Origin: Symsagittifera roscoffensis
Taxonomy: Eukaryota; Xenacoelomorpha; Acoela; Convolutidae
NCBI RefSeq assembly: GCF_963678635.1
Contig: NC_087063.1
Location: 9,830,386-9,894,385, forward strand
DNA: 64,000 nucleotides
Reading direction: 5' to 3'
The position numbers and the translations under genes are program-made. The notes beneath the pieces were generated by a model, which ran no database searches, had not been told where the DNA came from, and saw only the letters and a list, made by a program, of their open reading frames with translations. Of this stretch, positions 22,679 to 36,277 are shown in pieces; positions within the stretch are counted from its first letter, which is position 1; each line of letters opens with the position of its first letter.

Positions 22679-25600
22679 AACCAAAATCGACAAAAAGTTT
22701 TCAACATTTTTTAGCTGGTAGACAATAACCAAAAATCATTGAAATTAATTTTGCACTATTAAAACTCTACTAGCGCATGACTCGCAACTACGGTGCTTCA
22801 AAGATCGTTGAATGTAAAAAGAGCTTCCTAAAACATAAACTAAAACAGCAATATTAAATTCAAACCTGAATTTAAATTTGGCTCATCTATCAGGTGTTTC
22901 TTTAAAAAAACGCCAAACTCGAAAACCAAAATGGGATCTTTTAAGCTATTTCCCCCTTTTCGACCTTGTTAAATATTTCACCTTTTTGCAGTTATTATTT
23001 TTGACAACCAATTCTGGAAGAAATATGCATTACAAAAAGTGAACAATTAATGGGGGTATCATTTTCGCGCGTTCGTATATGTATTACTCACTTTTTATAT
23101 AATTCCTAAATAAAGAAAATTAATTAAATATATTTTCTGAATATTGTTTTAAGCTATTGAAAATGTGGCAGCTAAATTGTATTAATGAACATTAAAATTG
23201 GGTGAAATACTTAATAAGATAGGATCTCCCAAACGATTTGATCGTAAAAGTGGAGGGTAGATTTGGTATCTTTTATTTCCACGTGACAGTATCCCACCAT
23301 AGGGTTAGGGATTTCAATTTCTGTTACTTGCTTTTAAATCTAAATTTTATGAAAAAGTATTGAAAAATTCATGAAAAATGCCATATCTCAGAAACAAAAA
23401 AAAGTTATCAGCAATAAAAGTCAGAGGCCAGATTTTTACTCTGACAGTACCCTGAAAGAACACCACAATTAGGGTTGAGAATTTCAAGATCGCTTAAAAT
23501 TTCATTCAAGTTTTATTAAAAAAATGAAAAAATGATAAGAAATTCCACATCTCGAAAACTAGTAGTATTTGAGCATTTAAATTTAGAGGGCAGATTTGCA
23601 ACACCGATGTGTCACTAACAGTACCCCGTCTTAGGGTTGAGAACTTGAAGCTCTGTTAGTTTTTTATTTAACCAAATATTAACCAAAAAAATATTACAAT
23701 CCAGTGAAAGAAAATATCGTATTAACTTAACTTCCCTTAAGTTATCTTTGAAAATTGAAAAAAAAACCTCAGGACAGGAAAACAAAATGTTTCTAATTGC
23801 TTTCGTTAAAAAACCAAATAACTAACCAATAAAACCCCTTTGCCCATTTTTTGTTTCCAACCGAATCAAAAAATCTGCCGGGAAATCAGTATTACCGAAG
23901 ACCCTTACACTACTTTCAAGGTACTCGACTGTCAATAAAGCGCATAAAAACATCGAGTAGAAAAATTTAATTTATTAAGTTTCGAAAATCTAAGAGTTTC
24001 AGACCACTCGAAAGTAAAAACGTTATAAATCTGTTTTCTCAAAACTCACAAGGATGATAAAAAAAAGCTAGTATGCGGGGAAAAAGTTATCAGATAACAA
24101 TTATAAAAATAATCGAATAACGAATAAAAGCTATCGTATCGGACAGCGAATCGAAAAAAAAACGATTAAAAAGAAACATGAAAGCCATGAAACTTTTCCT
24201 GTTGAAAATTGCAATTGTTGAAACGTTGTTCTTTGCTAACACTCAATTGCGACATTAGGTACTTTAAAACTAAGCCAATAAAACCAACAAAATCGACAAA
24301 AAGTTTTCAACATTTTTTAGCTGGTAGACAATGACTAAAATTCATAGAAATTAATTTTGCACAATTAAAACTCTACTAGCGCATGACTCGCAACTACGGT
24401 GCTTCAAAGATCGTTGAATGTAAAAAGAGCTTCCTAAAACATAAACTAAAACAGCAATATTAAATTCAACCCTGATTTCAAACTCGGCTCATCTATCAGG
24501 TGTTTCTTTAAAAAAACGCCAAACTCGAAAACCAAAATGGGATCTTTTAAGCTATTTCCCCCTTTTCGACCTTGTTAAATATTTCACCTTTTTGCAGTTA
24601 TTATTTTTGACAACCAATTCTGGAAGAAATATGCATTACAAAAAAGTGAACAATTAATTGGGGTATCATTTTCGCGCGTTCTTATATGTAATACTCTTTT
24701 TTTATATAATTCCTAAATAAAGAAAATTAATTAAATATATTTTCTGAATATTGTTTTAAGCTATTGAAAATTTGGCAGCTAAGGTTGTATTAATGAACAT
24801 TAAAATTGGGGGAAATAGTTAATAAGATAGGATCCCCAAAACGATTTGGGCGTAAAAGTGGAGGGTAGATTTGGTACCTTTTATTTCCACGAGACAGCAT
24901 CCCACCATAGGGTTAGGGATTTCAATTTCTGTTACTTGCTTTTAAATCTAAATTTTATGAAAAAGTATTGAAAAACTCATGAAAAATGCCATATCTCAGA
25001 AACAAAAAAATTATCAGCAGTAAAAGTCAGAGGCCAGATTTTTACCCTGACAGTACCCTGAAAGAACACCACAATTAGTGTTGAGAAATTCAAGATCGCT
25101 TAAGATTTCATTCAAGTTTTATAAAAAAAATGAAAAAATTATAAGAAATTCCACATCTCGAAAACTAAAAGTATTTGAGCATTTAAATTAAGAGGACAGA
25201 TTTGCAACACCGATGTGTCACTAACAGTGCCCTGTCTTAGAGTTGAGAAATGGAAGCTCTGTTAGTTTTTTATTTAACCAAATATTAATAAAAAAAAAAT
25301 TACAATCCAGTGAAAGAAAATATCGTTTTAACTTAACTTCCCTTAAGCTTTCTCTTGAAAATTGAAAAAAACCTCAGGACAGGAAAACAAAATGTTTTTA
25401 ATTGTTTTCGGTAAAAAACCAAATAACTAACCAATAAAAAACTTTTGCCCATTTTTTGTTTCCAACCGAATCAAAAAATCTGCCGGGAAATCAGTATTAC
25501 CGAGGACCCTTACACTACTTTCAAGGTACTCGACTGTCAATAAAGCGCATAAAAACATCGAGTAGAAAAATTTAATTTATAAAGTTTTGAAAATCTAAGA

Positions 25601-28600
25601 GATTCAGACCACTCCAAAGTAAAAACGTTATAAATCTCTTTTCTCAAAACTTACAAGGATGATAAAAAAAAGCTAGTATGCGGGAAAAAAAGTTATCAGA
25701 TAACAGTTATAAAAAATAATCGAAAAACGAATAAAAGCTATCGTATCGGACAGCGAATCGGAAAAAAACGATTAAAAAGAAACATGAAAACCATGAAACT
25801 TTTCCTGTTGAAAATTGCAATTGTTGAAACGTTCTTTGCAAACACTCAATTGCGACATTAGGCACTTTAAAACTAAGCCAATAAAACCAACAAAATCGAC
25901 AAAATGTTTTCATCATTTTTTAGCTGGTAGACAATGACTAAAATTCATTGAAATTAATTTTGCACAATTAAAACTCTACTAGCGCATGACTCGCAACTAC
26001 GTGCTTCAAAGATCGTTGAATGTAAAAAGAGCTTCCTAAAACATAAACTAAAACAGCAATATTAAATTCAACCCTGAATTTAAACTTGGCTCATCTATCA
26101 GGTGTTTCTTAAAAAAAACCGCCAAACTCGAAAACCAAAATGGGATCTTTTAAGCTATTTCCCCCTTTTCGACCTTGTTAAATATTTCACCTTTTTGCAG
26201 TTATTATTTTTGTCAACCAATTCTGGAAGAAATATGCATTACAAAAAAGTGAACAATTAATTGGGGTATCATTTTCGCGCGTTCGTATATGTATTACTCG
26301 CTTTCTATATAATTCCTAAATAGAGAAAATTAATTAAATATATTTTCTGAATATTGTTTTAAGCTATTGAAAATGTGGCAGCTAAAGTTGTATTAAAGAA
26401 CATTAAAATTGGGGGAAATAGTTAATAAGATAGGATCCCCAAAACGATTTGGGCGTAAAAGTGGAGGGTAGATTTGGTACCTTTTATTTCCACGTGACAG
26501 CATCACACCGAAGGGTTAGGGATTTCAATTTCTGTTACTTGCTTTTAAATATAAATTTTATGAAAAAGTATTGAAAAATTCATGAAAAATGCCATATCTC
26601 AGAAACAAAAAAAAATTATCAGCAGTAAAAGTCAGAGGCCAGATTTTTACCCTGACAGTACCCTGAAAGAACACCACAATTAGGGTTGAGAATTTCAAGA
26701 TCGCTAAAGATTTCATTCAAGTTTTATAAAAAAAAAAATGAAAAAATTATAAGAAATTCCACATCTCGAAAACTAAAAGTATTTGAGCATTTAAATTTAG
26801 AGGGCAGATTTGCAACACCGATGTGTCACTAACAGTGCCCCGTCTTAGGGTTGAGAACTTGAAGCTCTGTTAGTTTTTTATTTAACCAAAAAAAAACATT
26901 ACAATCCAGTGGAAGAAAATATCGTATTAACTTAACTTCCCTTAAGCTTTCTCTTGAAAATTGAGAAAAAAACCTCAGGACAGGAAAACAAAAAGTTTTT
27001 ATTTGCTTTCGTTAAAAAACCAAATAACTAACCAATAAAAAACCTTTGCCCATTTTTTGTTTGCAACCGAATCAAAAAATCTGCCGGGAAATCAGTATTA
27101 CCGAAGACCCTTACACTACTTTCAAGGTACTCGACTGTCAATAAAGAGCATAAAAACATCGAGTAGAAATAATTAATTTATTAAGTTTCGAAAATCTAAG
27201 AGATTCAGACCACTCCAAAGTAAAAACGTTATAAATCGGTTTTCTCAAAACTCACAAGGTTGATAAAAAAAGCTAGTATGCGGGAAAAAAAGTTATCAGA
27301 TAACAGTTATAAAAAATAATCGAATAACGAATAAAAGCTATCGTATCGGACAGCGAATCGTTAAAAAAACGATTAAAAAGAAACATGAAAACCATGAAAC
27401 TTTTCCTGTTGAAAATTGCAATTGTTGAAACGTTGTTCTTTGCAAACACTCAATTGCGACATTAGGTACTTTAAAACTAAGCCAAAAAAACCAAAATCGA
27501 CAAAAAGTTTTCAACATTTTTTAGCTGGTAGACAATGACCAAAATTCATTGAAATTAATTTTGCTTAATTAAAACTCTACTAGCGCATGGCTCGCAACTA
27601 CGGTGCTTCAAAGATCGTTGAATGTAAAAAGAGCTTCCTAAAACATGTACTAAAACAGCAATATTAAATTCAACCCTGAATATAAACTCGGCTCATCTAT
27701 CGGGCGTTTCTTTAAAAAAACGCCAAACTCGAAAACCAAAATGGGATCTTTTAAGCTATTTCCCCCTTTTCGACCTTGTTAATTATTTCACCTTTTTGCA
27801 GTTATTATTTTTGACAACCAATTCTGGAAGAAATATGCATTACAAAAAAGTGAACAATTAATTGGGGTATCATTTTCGCGCGTTCGTATATGTATTACTC
27901 GCTTTTTATATAATTCCTAAATAGAGAAAATTAATTAAATATATTTTCTGAATATTGTTTTAAGCTATTGAAAATGTGGCAGCTAAAGTTGTATTAAAGA
28001 ACATTAAAATTGGGGGAAATAGTTAATAAGATAGGATCCCCAAAACGATTTGGGCGTAAAAGTGGAGGGTAGATTTGGTACCTTTTATTTCCACGTGACA
28101 GCATCACACCGAAGGGTTAGGGATTTCAATTTCTGTTACTTGCTTTTAAATATAAATTTTATGAAAAAGTATTGAAAAATTCATGAAAAATGCCATATCT
28201 CAGAAACAAAAAAAAATTATCAGCAGTAAAAGTCAGAGGCCAGATTTTTACCCTGACAGTACCCTGAAAGAACACCACAATTAGGGTTGAGAATTTCAAG
28301 ATCGCTAAAGATTTCATTCAAGTTTTATAAAAAAAAAATGAAAAAATTATAAGAAATTCCACATCTCGAAAACTAAAAGTATTTGAGCATTTAAATTTAG
28401 AGGGCAGATTTGCAACACCGATGTGTCACTAACAGTGCCCCGTCTTAGGGTTGAGAACTTGAAGCTCTGTTAGTTTTTTATTTAACCAAAAAAAAACATT
28501 ACAATCCAGTGGAAGAAAATATCGTATTAACTTAACTTCCCTTAAGCTTTCTCTTGAAAATTGAGAAAAAAACCTCAGGACAGGAAAACAAAAAGTTTTT

Positions 28601-31600
28601 ATTTGCTTTCGTTAAAAAACCAAATAACTAACCAATAAAAAACCTTTGCCCATTTTTTGTTTGCAACCGAATCAAAAAATCTGCCGGGAAATCAGTATTA
28701 CCGAAGACCCTTACACTACTTTCAAGGTACTCGACTGTCAATAAAGAGCATAAAAACATCGAGTAGAAATAATTAATTTATTAAGTTTCGAAAATCTAAG
28801 AGATTCAGACCACTCCAAAGTAAAAACGTTATAAATCGGTTTTCTCAAAACTCACAAGGTTGATAAAAAAAGCTAGTATGCGGGAAAAAAAGTTATCAGA
28901 TAACAGTTATAAAAAATAATCGAATAACGAATAAAAGCTATCGTATCGGACAGCGAATCGGTAAAAAAACGATTAAAAAGAAACATGAAAACCATGAAAC
29001 TTTTCCTTTTGAAAATTGCAATTGTTGAAACGTTGTTCTTTGCAAACACTCAATTGCGACATTAGGTACTTTAAAACTAAGCCAAAAAAACCAAAATCGA
29101 CAAAAAGTTTTCAACATTTTTTAGCTGGTAGACAATGACCAAAATTCATTGAAATTAATTTTGCTTAATTAAAACTCTACTAGCGCATGGCTCGCAACTA
29201 CGGTGCTTCAAAGATCGTTGAATGTAAAAAGAGCTTCCTAAAACATGTACTAAAACAGCAATATTAAATTCAACCCTGAATATAAACTCGGCTCATCTAT
29301 CGGGTGTTTCTTTAAAAAAACGCCAAACTCGAAAACCAAAATGGGATCTTTTAAGCTATTTCCCCCTTTTCGACCTTGTTAATTATTTCACCTTTTTGCA
29401 GTTATTATTTTTGACAACCAATTCTGGAAGAAATATGCATTACAAAAAAGTGAACAATTAATTGGGGTATCATTTTCGCGCGTTCGTATATGTATTACTC
29501 ACTTTTTATATAACTCCTAAAGAAAGAAAATTAATTAAATATTTTTTCTGAATATTGTTTAAAGCTATTGAAAATGTGGCAGCTAAAGTTGTATTAATGA
29601 ACATTAAAATTGGGGGAAATAGTTAATAAGATAGGATCCCCAAAACAATTTAGGCGTAAAAGTGGAGGGTAGATTTGGTACCCTTTATTTCCACGTGACA
29701 GCATCCCACCATAGGGTTAGGGATTTCAATTTCTGTTACTTGCTTTTAAATCTAAATTTTATGAAAAAGTATTGAAAATTCATGAAAAATGCCATATCTC
29801 AGAAACAAAAAATTTATCAGCAGTAAAAGTCAGAGACCAGATTTTTACCCTGACCGTACCCTGAAAGAACGCCACAATTAGGGTTGAGAATTTCAAGATC
29901 GCTTAAGATTTCATTCAAGTTTTATTAAAAAAAAATGAAAAAATTATAAGAAATTCCACATCTCGAAAACTAAAAGTATTTGAGCATTTAAATTTAGAGG
30001 GCAGATTTGCAACACCGCTGTGTCACTAACAGTACCCCGTCTTAGGGTTGAGAACTTGAAGCTCTGTTAGTTTTTTATTTAACCAAATATTAACCAAAAA
30101 AAAATATTACAATCCAGTGAAAGAAAAAATCGTATTAACTTAACTTCCCTTAAGCTTTCTCTTGAAAATTGAAAAAAAACCTCAGGACAGGAAAACAAAA
30201 TGTTTCTAATTGCTTTCGTTAAAAAACCAAATAACTAACCAATAAAACCCCTTTGCCCATTTTTTGTTTCCAACCGAATCAAAAAATCTGCCGGGAAGTC
30301 AGTATTACCGAAGACCCTTACACTACTTTCAAGGTACTCGACTGTCAATAAAGCGCATAAAAACATCGAGTAGAAAAATTTAATTTATTAAATTTCGAAA
30401 ATCAAAGAGATTCAGACCACTCCAAAGTAAAAACGTTATAAATCTGTTTTCTCAAAACTCAAAAGGATGATGAAAAAAAGCTAGTATGCGGGAAAAAAGT
30501 TATCAGATAACAGTTATAAAAAATAATCGAATAACGAATAAAAGCTATCGTATCGGACAGCGAATCGGAAAAAAAACAATTAAAAAGAAACATGAAAACT
30601 ATGAAACTTTTCCTGTTGAAAATTGCAATTGTTAAAACGTTGTTCTTTGCAAACACTCAATTGCGACATTAGGTACTTTAAAACTAAGCCAAAAAAAAAT
30701 AAAATCGACAAAAAGTTTTCAACATTTTTTAGCTGGTAGACAATGACCAAAATTCATTGAAATTAATTTTGCACAATTAAAACTCAACTAGCGCATGGCT
30801 CGCACTACGGTGCTTCAAAGATCGTTGAATGTAAAAAGAGCTTCCTAAAACATAAACTAAAACAGCAATATTAAATTCAACCCTGAATATAAACTCGGCT
30901 CATCTATCAGGTGTTTCTTTAAAAAAACGCCAAACTCGAAAACCAAAATGGGATCTTTAAAGCTATTTCCCCCTTTTCGACCTTGTTAGTTATTTCAATT
31001 TTTTGCAGTTATTAATTTTGACAACCAATTCTGGAAGAAATATGCATTACAAAAAAGTGAACAATTAATTGGGGTATCATTTTCGCGCGTTCGTATATGT
31101 ATTACTCACTTTTTATATAACTCCTAAAGAAAGAAAATTAATTAAATGTATTTTCTGAGTATTGTTTTAAGCTATTGAAAATGTGGCAGCTAAAGTTGTA
31201 TTAATGAACATTAAAATTGGGGGAAATAGTTAATAAGATAGGATCCCCAAAACGATTTGGGCGTAAAAGTGGAGGGTAGATTTGGTACCTTTTATTTCCA
31301 CGTGACAGCATCCCACCATAGGTTTAGGGATTTCAATTTCTGTTACTTGCTTTTAAATCTAAATTTTATGAAAAAGTATTGAAAAATTCATGAAAAATGC
31401 CATATCTCAGAAACAAAAAAATTATCAGCAGTAAAAGTCAGAGGCCAGATTTTTACCCTGACAGTACCCTGAAAGAACACCACAATTAGGGTTGAGAATT
31501 TCAAGATCGCTTAAGATTTCATTCAAGTTTTATAAAGAAAAAAAATGAAAAAATTATAAGAAATTCCACATCTCGAAAACTAAAAGTATTTGAGCATTTA

Positions 31601-32068
31601 AATTTAGAGGGCAGATTTGCAACACCGATGTGTCACTAACAGTACCCCGTCTTAGGGTTGAGAACTTGAAGCTCTGTTAGTTTTTTATTTAACCAAATAT
31701 TAACCAAAAAAAATATTACAATCCAGTGAAAAAAATATCGTATTAACTTAACTTCCCTTAAGCTATCTTTGAAAATTGAAAAAAAAAAAACCTCAGGACA
31801 GGAAAACAAAATGTTTCTAATTGCTTTCGTTAAAAAACCAAATAACTAACCAATAAAAAACCTTTGCCCATTTTTTGTTTCCAACCGAATCAAAAAATCT
31901 GCCGGGAAATCAGTATTACCGAAGACCCTTACACTACTTTCAAGGTACTCGACTGTCAATAAAGCGCATAAAAACATCGAGTAGAAAAATTTAATTTATT
32001 AAGTTTCGAAAATCTAACGAGTTTCAGACCACTCCAAAGTAAAAACGTTATAAATCTGTTTTCTCAAA
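22679..32068. repeat. Tandem array of a ~1.6-kb unit, about 5.9 copies
   Basis: The phrase GTTTTCAACATTTTTTAGCT, with GGTAGACAAT after it, recurs near 22697, 24305, 25908, 27507, 29104 and 30716, at spacings of about 1,597-1,612 bp. Each unit repeats the same ordered landmarks: CTCTACTAGCGCATG, GGGATCTTTTAAGC, ATTTCCACGTGACAG, GGTACTCGACTGTCAATAAA and TATCGTATCGGACAGCGAAT. The last unit breaks off at 32068, where unrelated sequence (GACGTATCATAGGGC) begins. Units differ by scattered substitutions and A-run lengths. The stretches 26400-27500 and 28000-29100 are almost identical, which points to recent homogenisation. No conserved ORF runs through the unit. Short ORFs at 25707-25916 and 30459-30656 are by-products. 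Confidence 0.97.
23251..23720. repeat. Nested ~165-bp subrepeats inside the 1.6-kb unit
   Basis: Within one unit, three diverged blocks start near 23251, 23425 and 23583. Each contains GAGGGYAGATTT, then a CAGTAYCCC element, TAGGGTTGAGAATTTCAA or a variant, a Thr-rich-looking CTGTTAG segment, ATGAAAAA, and a phrase like CCATATCTCAGAAAC or CCACATCTCGAAAAC. The same three blocks recur in every unit of the array. Confidence 0.75.
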
Positions 32069-32470
32069 CGACGTATCATAGGGCAACTTAACCGATAAAA
32101 AATATATAAGCCTGAACCATTTAGGACCAAAAAGTCCAAAAAGCTTTGAAACAAAAAAGAACGACTAAAAGGAACCGATTCAAATTATAAGTTAAGCTAA
32201 AAATTATTGAAAAAAACAAGATGAAGTTCGATCATAGTACAAGTTGCTTTCATCATAGAGAAAGTTTACGCTTTTGAATTGAAGTGAAAACAAGCAGACA
32301 AGCAAAAGTCCGTTAATTGAGTTTTTCCGACTTTTTTTGAAAAAATTCTTCCGGCCAGATCTGGACATTTGTGCCTAAGCATGGACGTTACCTCTAAGCT
32401 AAGTAGAAAGAAACTGTCATTGTATTTCAATTTATTATACAGCACGTGAAATATCACATGCTGTTTCTAA
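32069..32470. repeat. Dispersed ~400-bp repeat, copy a
   Basis: It begins ACGTATCATAGGGCAACTTA and includes GTTACCTCTAAGCTAA and TTATTATACAGCACGTG. The same landmarks occur in the same order at 33733-34125. It abuts the tandem array directly. Confidence 0.8.
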
Positions 32471-33214
32471 ATTGAAAAAAGCCTAAATGGTTGAGCTGGT
32501 GCGCTTCCCTCAGCAGATTAACTTAATTGAAACCAAGAACTCAGATTTGGGAGAAAAACTTTTCAGAAACACTAAATTTCCAAAAAACGGTCAAAAAATC
32601 AGACTTTTACCAGGGCAAAAACTTTAACTTTTTGTATAAAAAAATTGATCTAGCCAAGTATGCTATGCAGGAAACTGCCCCACAAGCTTTTCTTTGGATT
32701 GGACCAAAAAACTCAAATTTGGGTGTGTAGTTTTCGAGATAAGTCAAAAACAACCAAAAACGGTTTAAAAATCAAGTAATTGTTTTTTTCTGAGGATCCT
32801 AACATTTGAGTAAAAAAAACTGAGCCTTGCTGATCATGCAGGGGCGCTTTCTAAAATCAGTTGCTTCGATAGAACCCAAAACCTCACCTCGTTTTTGAAT
32901 TTATTGTGAAGCAAGCAATATTAAGAAAAAATTTTAAAAAATTAATACATTCGGCAATTAAGCCGACAAAAGTATGGACGAATCCGTGAAGCCAAAAAAT
33001 GAATAAATTCAATAATACAGATAATTTTGCTTGTATAATTAGGACAATTAACTATATCACTGAAGATTTGAAGAAACGAAAAAAAATTAAGGATCAAACG
33101 CTGGAATACCAGCAAAAACTCAGGTAAGACTTGGGTAGACGACCGTTGAGCCGAAAAAAAATACCAGAAAAATCAAATTTTAAGTTTCGAAAATTCAAGA
33201 GTTTCAGACCACTC
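32471..33214. other. No gene; contains dispersed repeat phrases
   Basis: Phrases such as AAAAAACGGTCAAAAAATCA (near 32581) and TAGTTTTCGAGATAAGTC (near 32728), followed by a TGAGGATC segment, belong to the repeat that also flanks the element at 42116-43034. Short ORFs here have no domain. Confidence 0.5.
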
Positions 33215-33575
33215 CAAAGTAAAAACATAGCCAACCATCAGCTGGAAAAGAGTATTGAACACAAAGAAACTGAAAAAATCTACCTGTTTTTTCAACAGCC
33301 TTCAACTTTTGAGTTTTGAAAACAATAGATGGCCTTAAATCTCTTTGAATTTGTAGAACAATTTATGATGGTTATGATTATATTTTTTGTTTTAATTAAC
33401 CCAATTCGAGAAAACTGGATCAATACGTTAAAATTTTAATTTCGCTGAGAAATCTGATAATTAATTTCTATTTTCAAAATCAGAAGTCGATCACGTTTTT
33501 CGTGACCTTTACACTTTTGCTGTTCGATAGTGGAGTTTGTTTTCCTTTTAACAAAAAAAATGCACTGAAATTAGT
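33215..33575. repeat. Dispersed repeat pair, copy a
   Basis: ACATAGCCAACCATCAGCTG, GAAAACTGGATCAATACG, a GTCGATCACGTTTTTCGTGA segment and CTGTTCGATAGTGGA recur in order, diverged, at 35702-35935. Confidence 0.65.
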
Positions 33576-33732
33576 ACGAAATCACAAGTCAAACCGTAAA
33601 CACAAATCAAACCGCAAAAATCAAAACAAAGTTCCAGACTTTTTCCTGAACAAAAAAAATCAGAAAGACCTATATAAGAGTACTCACAACGTTCATTACT
33701 CTTGAACGGAACGAAATCTATTTTCACTCTTA

Positions 33733-34125
33733 AAACAACGTATCATAGGGCAACAAAACCGATAATAAAAAAGCCTTAACCATTTAAGACCCAAAAGCCC
33801 TACGAACTTTAAAGCAAAAAAGAAAGATTAAGAAACTGATACAAATCATATACGGTAAATTAAAAATTATTTTAAAATTGATCATAGAAAAACTTGCTTT
33901 ATTCATAGGGAAAGTTCACGCTTTGGAATTTCAGTAAAAATAAGCTGACAAGCAATAGTCCGCTAATTAGGCTTTTCCATTCCTTTGAAAAAAATCTTCC
34001 GGTCAGTAATCGACATTTGAGGTCCCACACATGGGCGTTACCTCTAAGCTAACTATACAGAAAAATTCATTGGTTTTCAAATTATTATACAGCACGTGCA
34101 ATATCACGTGCGGTTTTTAAATTAA
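33733..34125. repeat. Dispersed ~400-bp repeat, copy b
   Basis: Diverged direct copy of 32069-32470, beginning ACGTATCATAGGGCAAC and ending after ATTATACAGCACGTG. Confidence 0.8.
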
Positions 34126-35701
34126 TTTAAAATAAAACAAATTTTGAAAAAAAAATACGACGACAGGCCATTAAGAAGACTTTAAGACGAGTAAGCGTTA
34201 TGACATATAAAATGAGCTGTTCGAATTCAAGCGGTTTAAATTTCTAGAAATACAAATTGGAGAACTGCGTGCGTGTAGCGTCGTCTTAGAGTCTCATCAA
34301 AAACCGTTGTCTTCTTAACGGCTGTCGGCTTATTTTCCGGTCACCAGAGTAAGTGTATCAATTTGTAAGTCACTCAGATCGTTGTTTGCATAACGCATAA
34401 AACTTTTCACTAAGCTAAATGAATGACTTGTCTTTTACCATTCGTTAGAAGCCGTTGACAACTACTGTCATACTAGATCAATTAATACTTTCATTAGTCG
34501 GCGACAATCTCCATAAAATAGTACATGAGAAATTTCTATTATATTCATCAGACAACTTGAACGTCTAAGAACAGCTATTTTAAACATAACTACATAGGGA
34601 CTTTTTAAACTTATGTCACATGAAACGCCAATTTAAAAAAAAGATAGATAGATAGATGAGCGTTAAAACAATTTCTCCGTGAAATCTTTTTTCGTAGAGT
34701 GAAAAAAAAGCGGTAGTGATTTATCGGTCACTACACAACGTGTCTTAGGCTGCTAGCTATGAGTGCAAATTTTCAAGAAAATCGACCTCGTAGTTGTCGA
34801 GATATTCCAGTTGGGGTCCTTTTTTTTGGGACACCATGTATAATTAAATGCAAAATCAAATGCAAACACTTTTTGTTTTTCTTGACTAAAAAAAAGAAAT
34901 CTCTTCACCCCCAAAACATGTCCACAAGAAACAATGCAAAAAAAATTACTACAAAATCCCTAAGCCCAATAAAATCAGATTATAACTTTTCTCCATGTCA
35001 CATCTCAATAATCAGCGTCACCGTGGCAACCGTGTACCGATCGTTCAGCTGAACAATATTTTACGATGAAGAGTGAAAATGAGTCTTTCAGCAGATCGAC
35101 GTAGTGAACTGATGCATGATTGATCGACGGACTCAAACAAATATCAGTCTTGGATCAAGCTTCCCCAAATAAGACAATTATCTCACGATTTGTCAACTAA
35201 CTTATCAACTTCAAAAACACAATAGTCTAAATTAGCAGCAAAACAAAGATTGATCAGCTAAAAAACCGGTCTGCTAAAATCCCTAGCACCGTGGAAACCC
35301 TTTATATCAGATCTTGCAGAAGAAATAATTCAATTTTTCCTATTATCTCTCCGTAACTTATTTTATTCGTTAACCAAAAATTGCACCGTTTTTTCATACC
35401 ACTCTGCCGTTATGCATTTCAGGCAAAACTTTCGGCAAAAACCATCTATCGGCTTCAAAAAGACTTGCTTGAAAATATCCGAGCTGAAGATCTATTACGT
35501 TCAAACTATTATCTTACCGAGAATGGAATATGAGATACCATGAATATCCCCCGCGTTTTAATTAGCCTGAAAACACTTGAAACGCCTATTTTGTTTTTAT
35601 TTACGATTCTTTCAGGTGTAATTTAGTCTATTTCAAAAAAACTCTTGCCGGTTAGAGTTAGAAACACTTGTCCTAAGAGTTTAGCTAATAGACAAGCGAA
35701 A
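34126..35701. other. AT-rich intergenic DNA, nothing recognised
   Basis: A short (GATA)n tract lies near 34645. The 97-residue ORF at 34759-35052 has no recognisable domain. No other signal was seen. Confidence 0.5.
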
Positions 35702-35935
35702 AAACAAACATAGCCAACAGACAGTTAGAAAAGAGTCAATGAACGCAAGGAAACAGAAAAAAAATATATATAAGAAAGTGACTTAATTTTTGGGAAAACT
35801 GGATCAGCAGGTAATTTTTTTATTCCGCTGAGAAAGAAAATTCACTTTTAAACTAGAAATCGATCAAGTTTTTCGCTTGATGTTCGATATTGGAATTCGG
35901 TTTCATTTTAACAAATTAAATGAACTGAGGTTTTA
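35702..35935. repeat. Dispersed repeat pair, copy b
   Basis: Diverged direct copy of the block at 33215-33575: CATAGCCAACAGACAGTTAG, GGAAAACTGGATCAGCAG, AATCGATCAAGTTTTTCGC and GTTCGATATTGGA in order. Confidence 0.6.
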
Positions 35936-36277
35936 TAGAAATCAAATTTGACAAATCAAATTTGAACGTCAACTTATTTTGATTTTTTTCCTGTACTATA
36001 ATTTACACAAAGATAATTTTGGCAATAATTTTTAAGAATTAAGTTAATGACTTAGCTTTGGAAGAACAAGCGCATGAAAAACACATTTGCACAAAAATAA
36101 ACTCAACTGGTAAAACTATGCACACTTTTACAATATATACAAATGAATCTATTAAATCTGATTTTTAAGTAACGATTCTAACATGACAGAAACTTATCAA
36201 CAAAATAGTTTTTGCACGCGTTTTAAACTGAAGTTTTGCTATTCAAACATCCTTTCAACGCACTCCGATAAAATAAA

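Noticed and set aside
22679-32068. CRISPR-like or rDNA-like array
   Set aside because: Unit is ~1.6 kb, AT-rich, without spacer structure or rRNA sequence; genome is eukaryotic.
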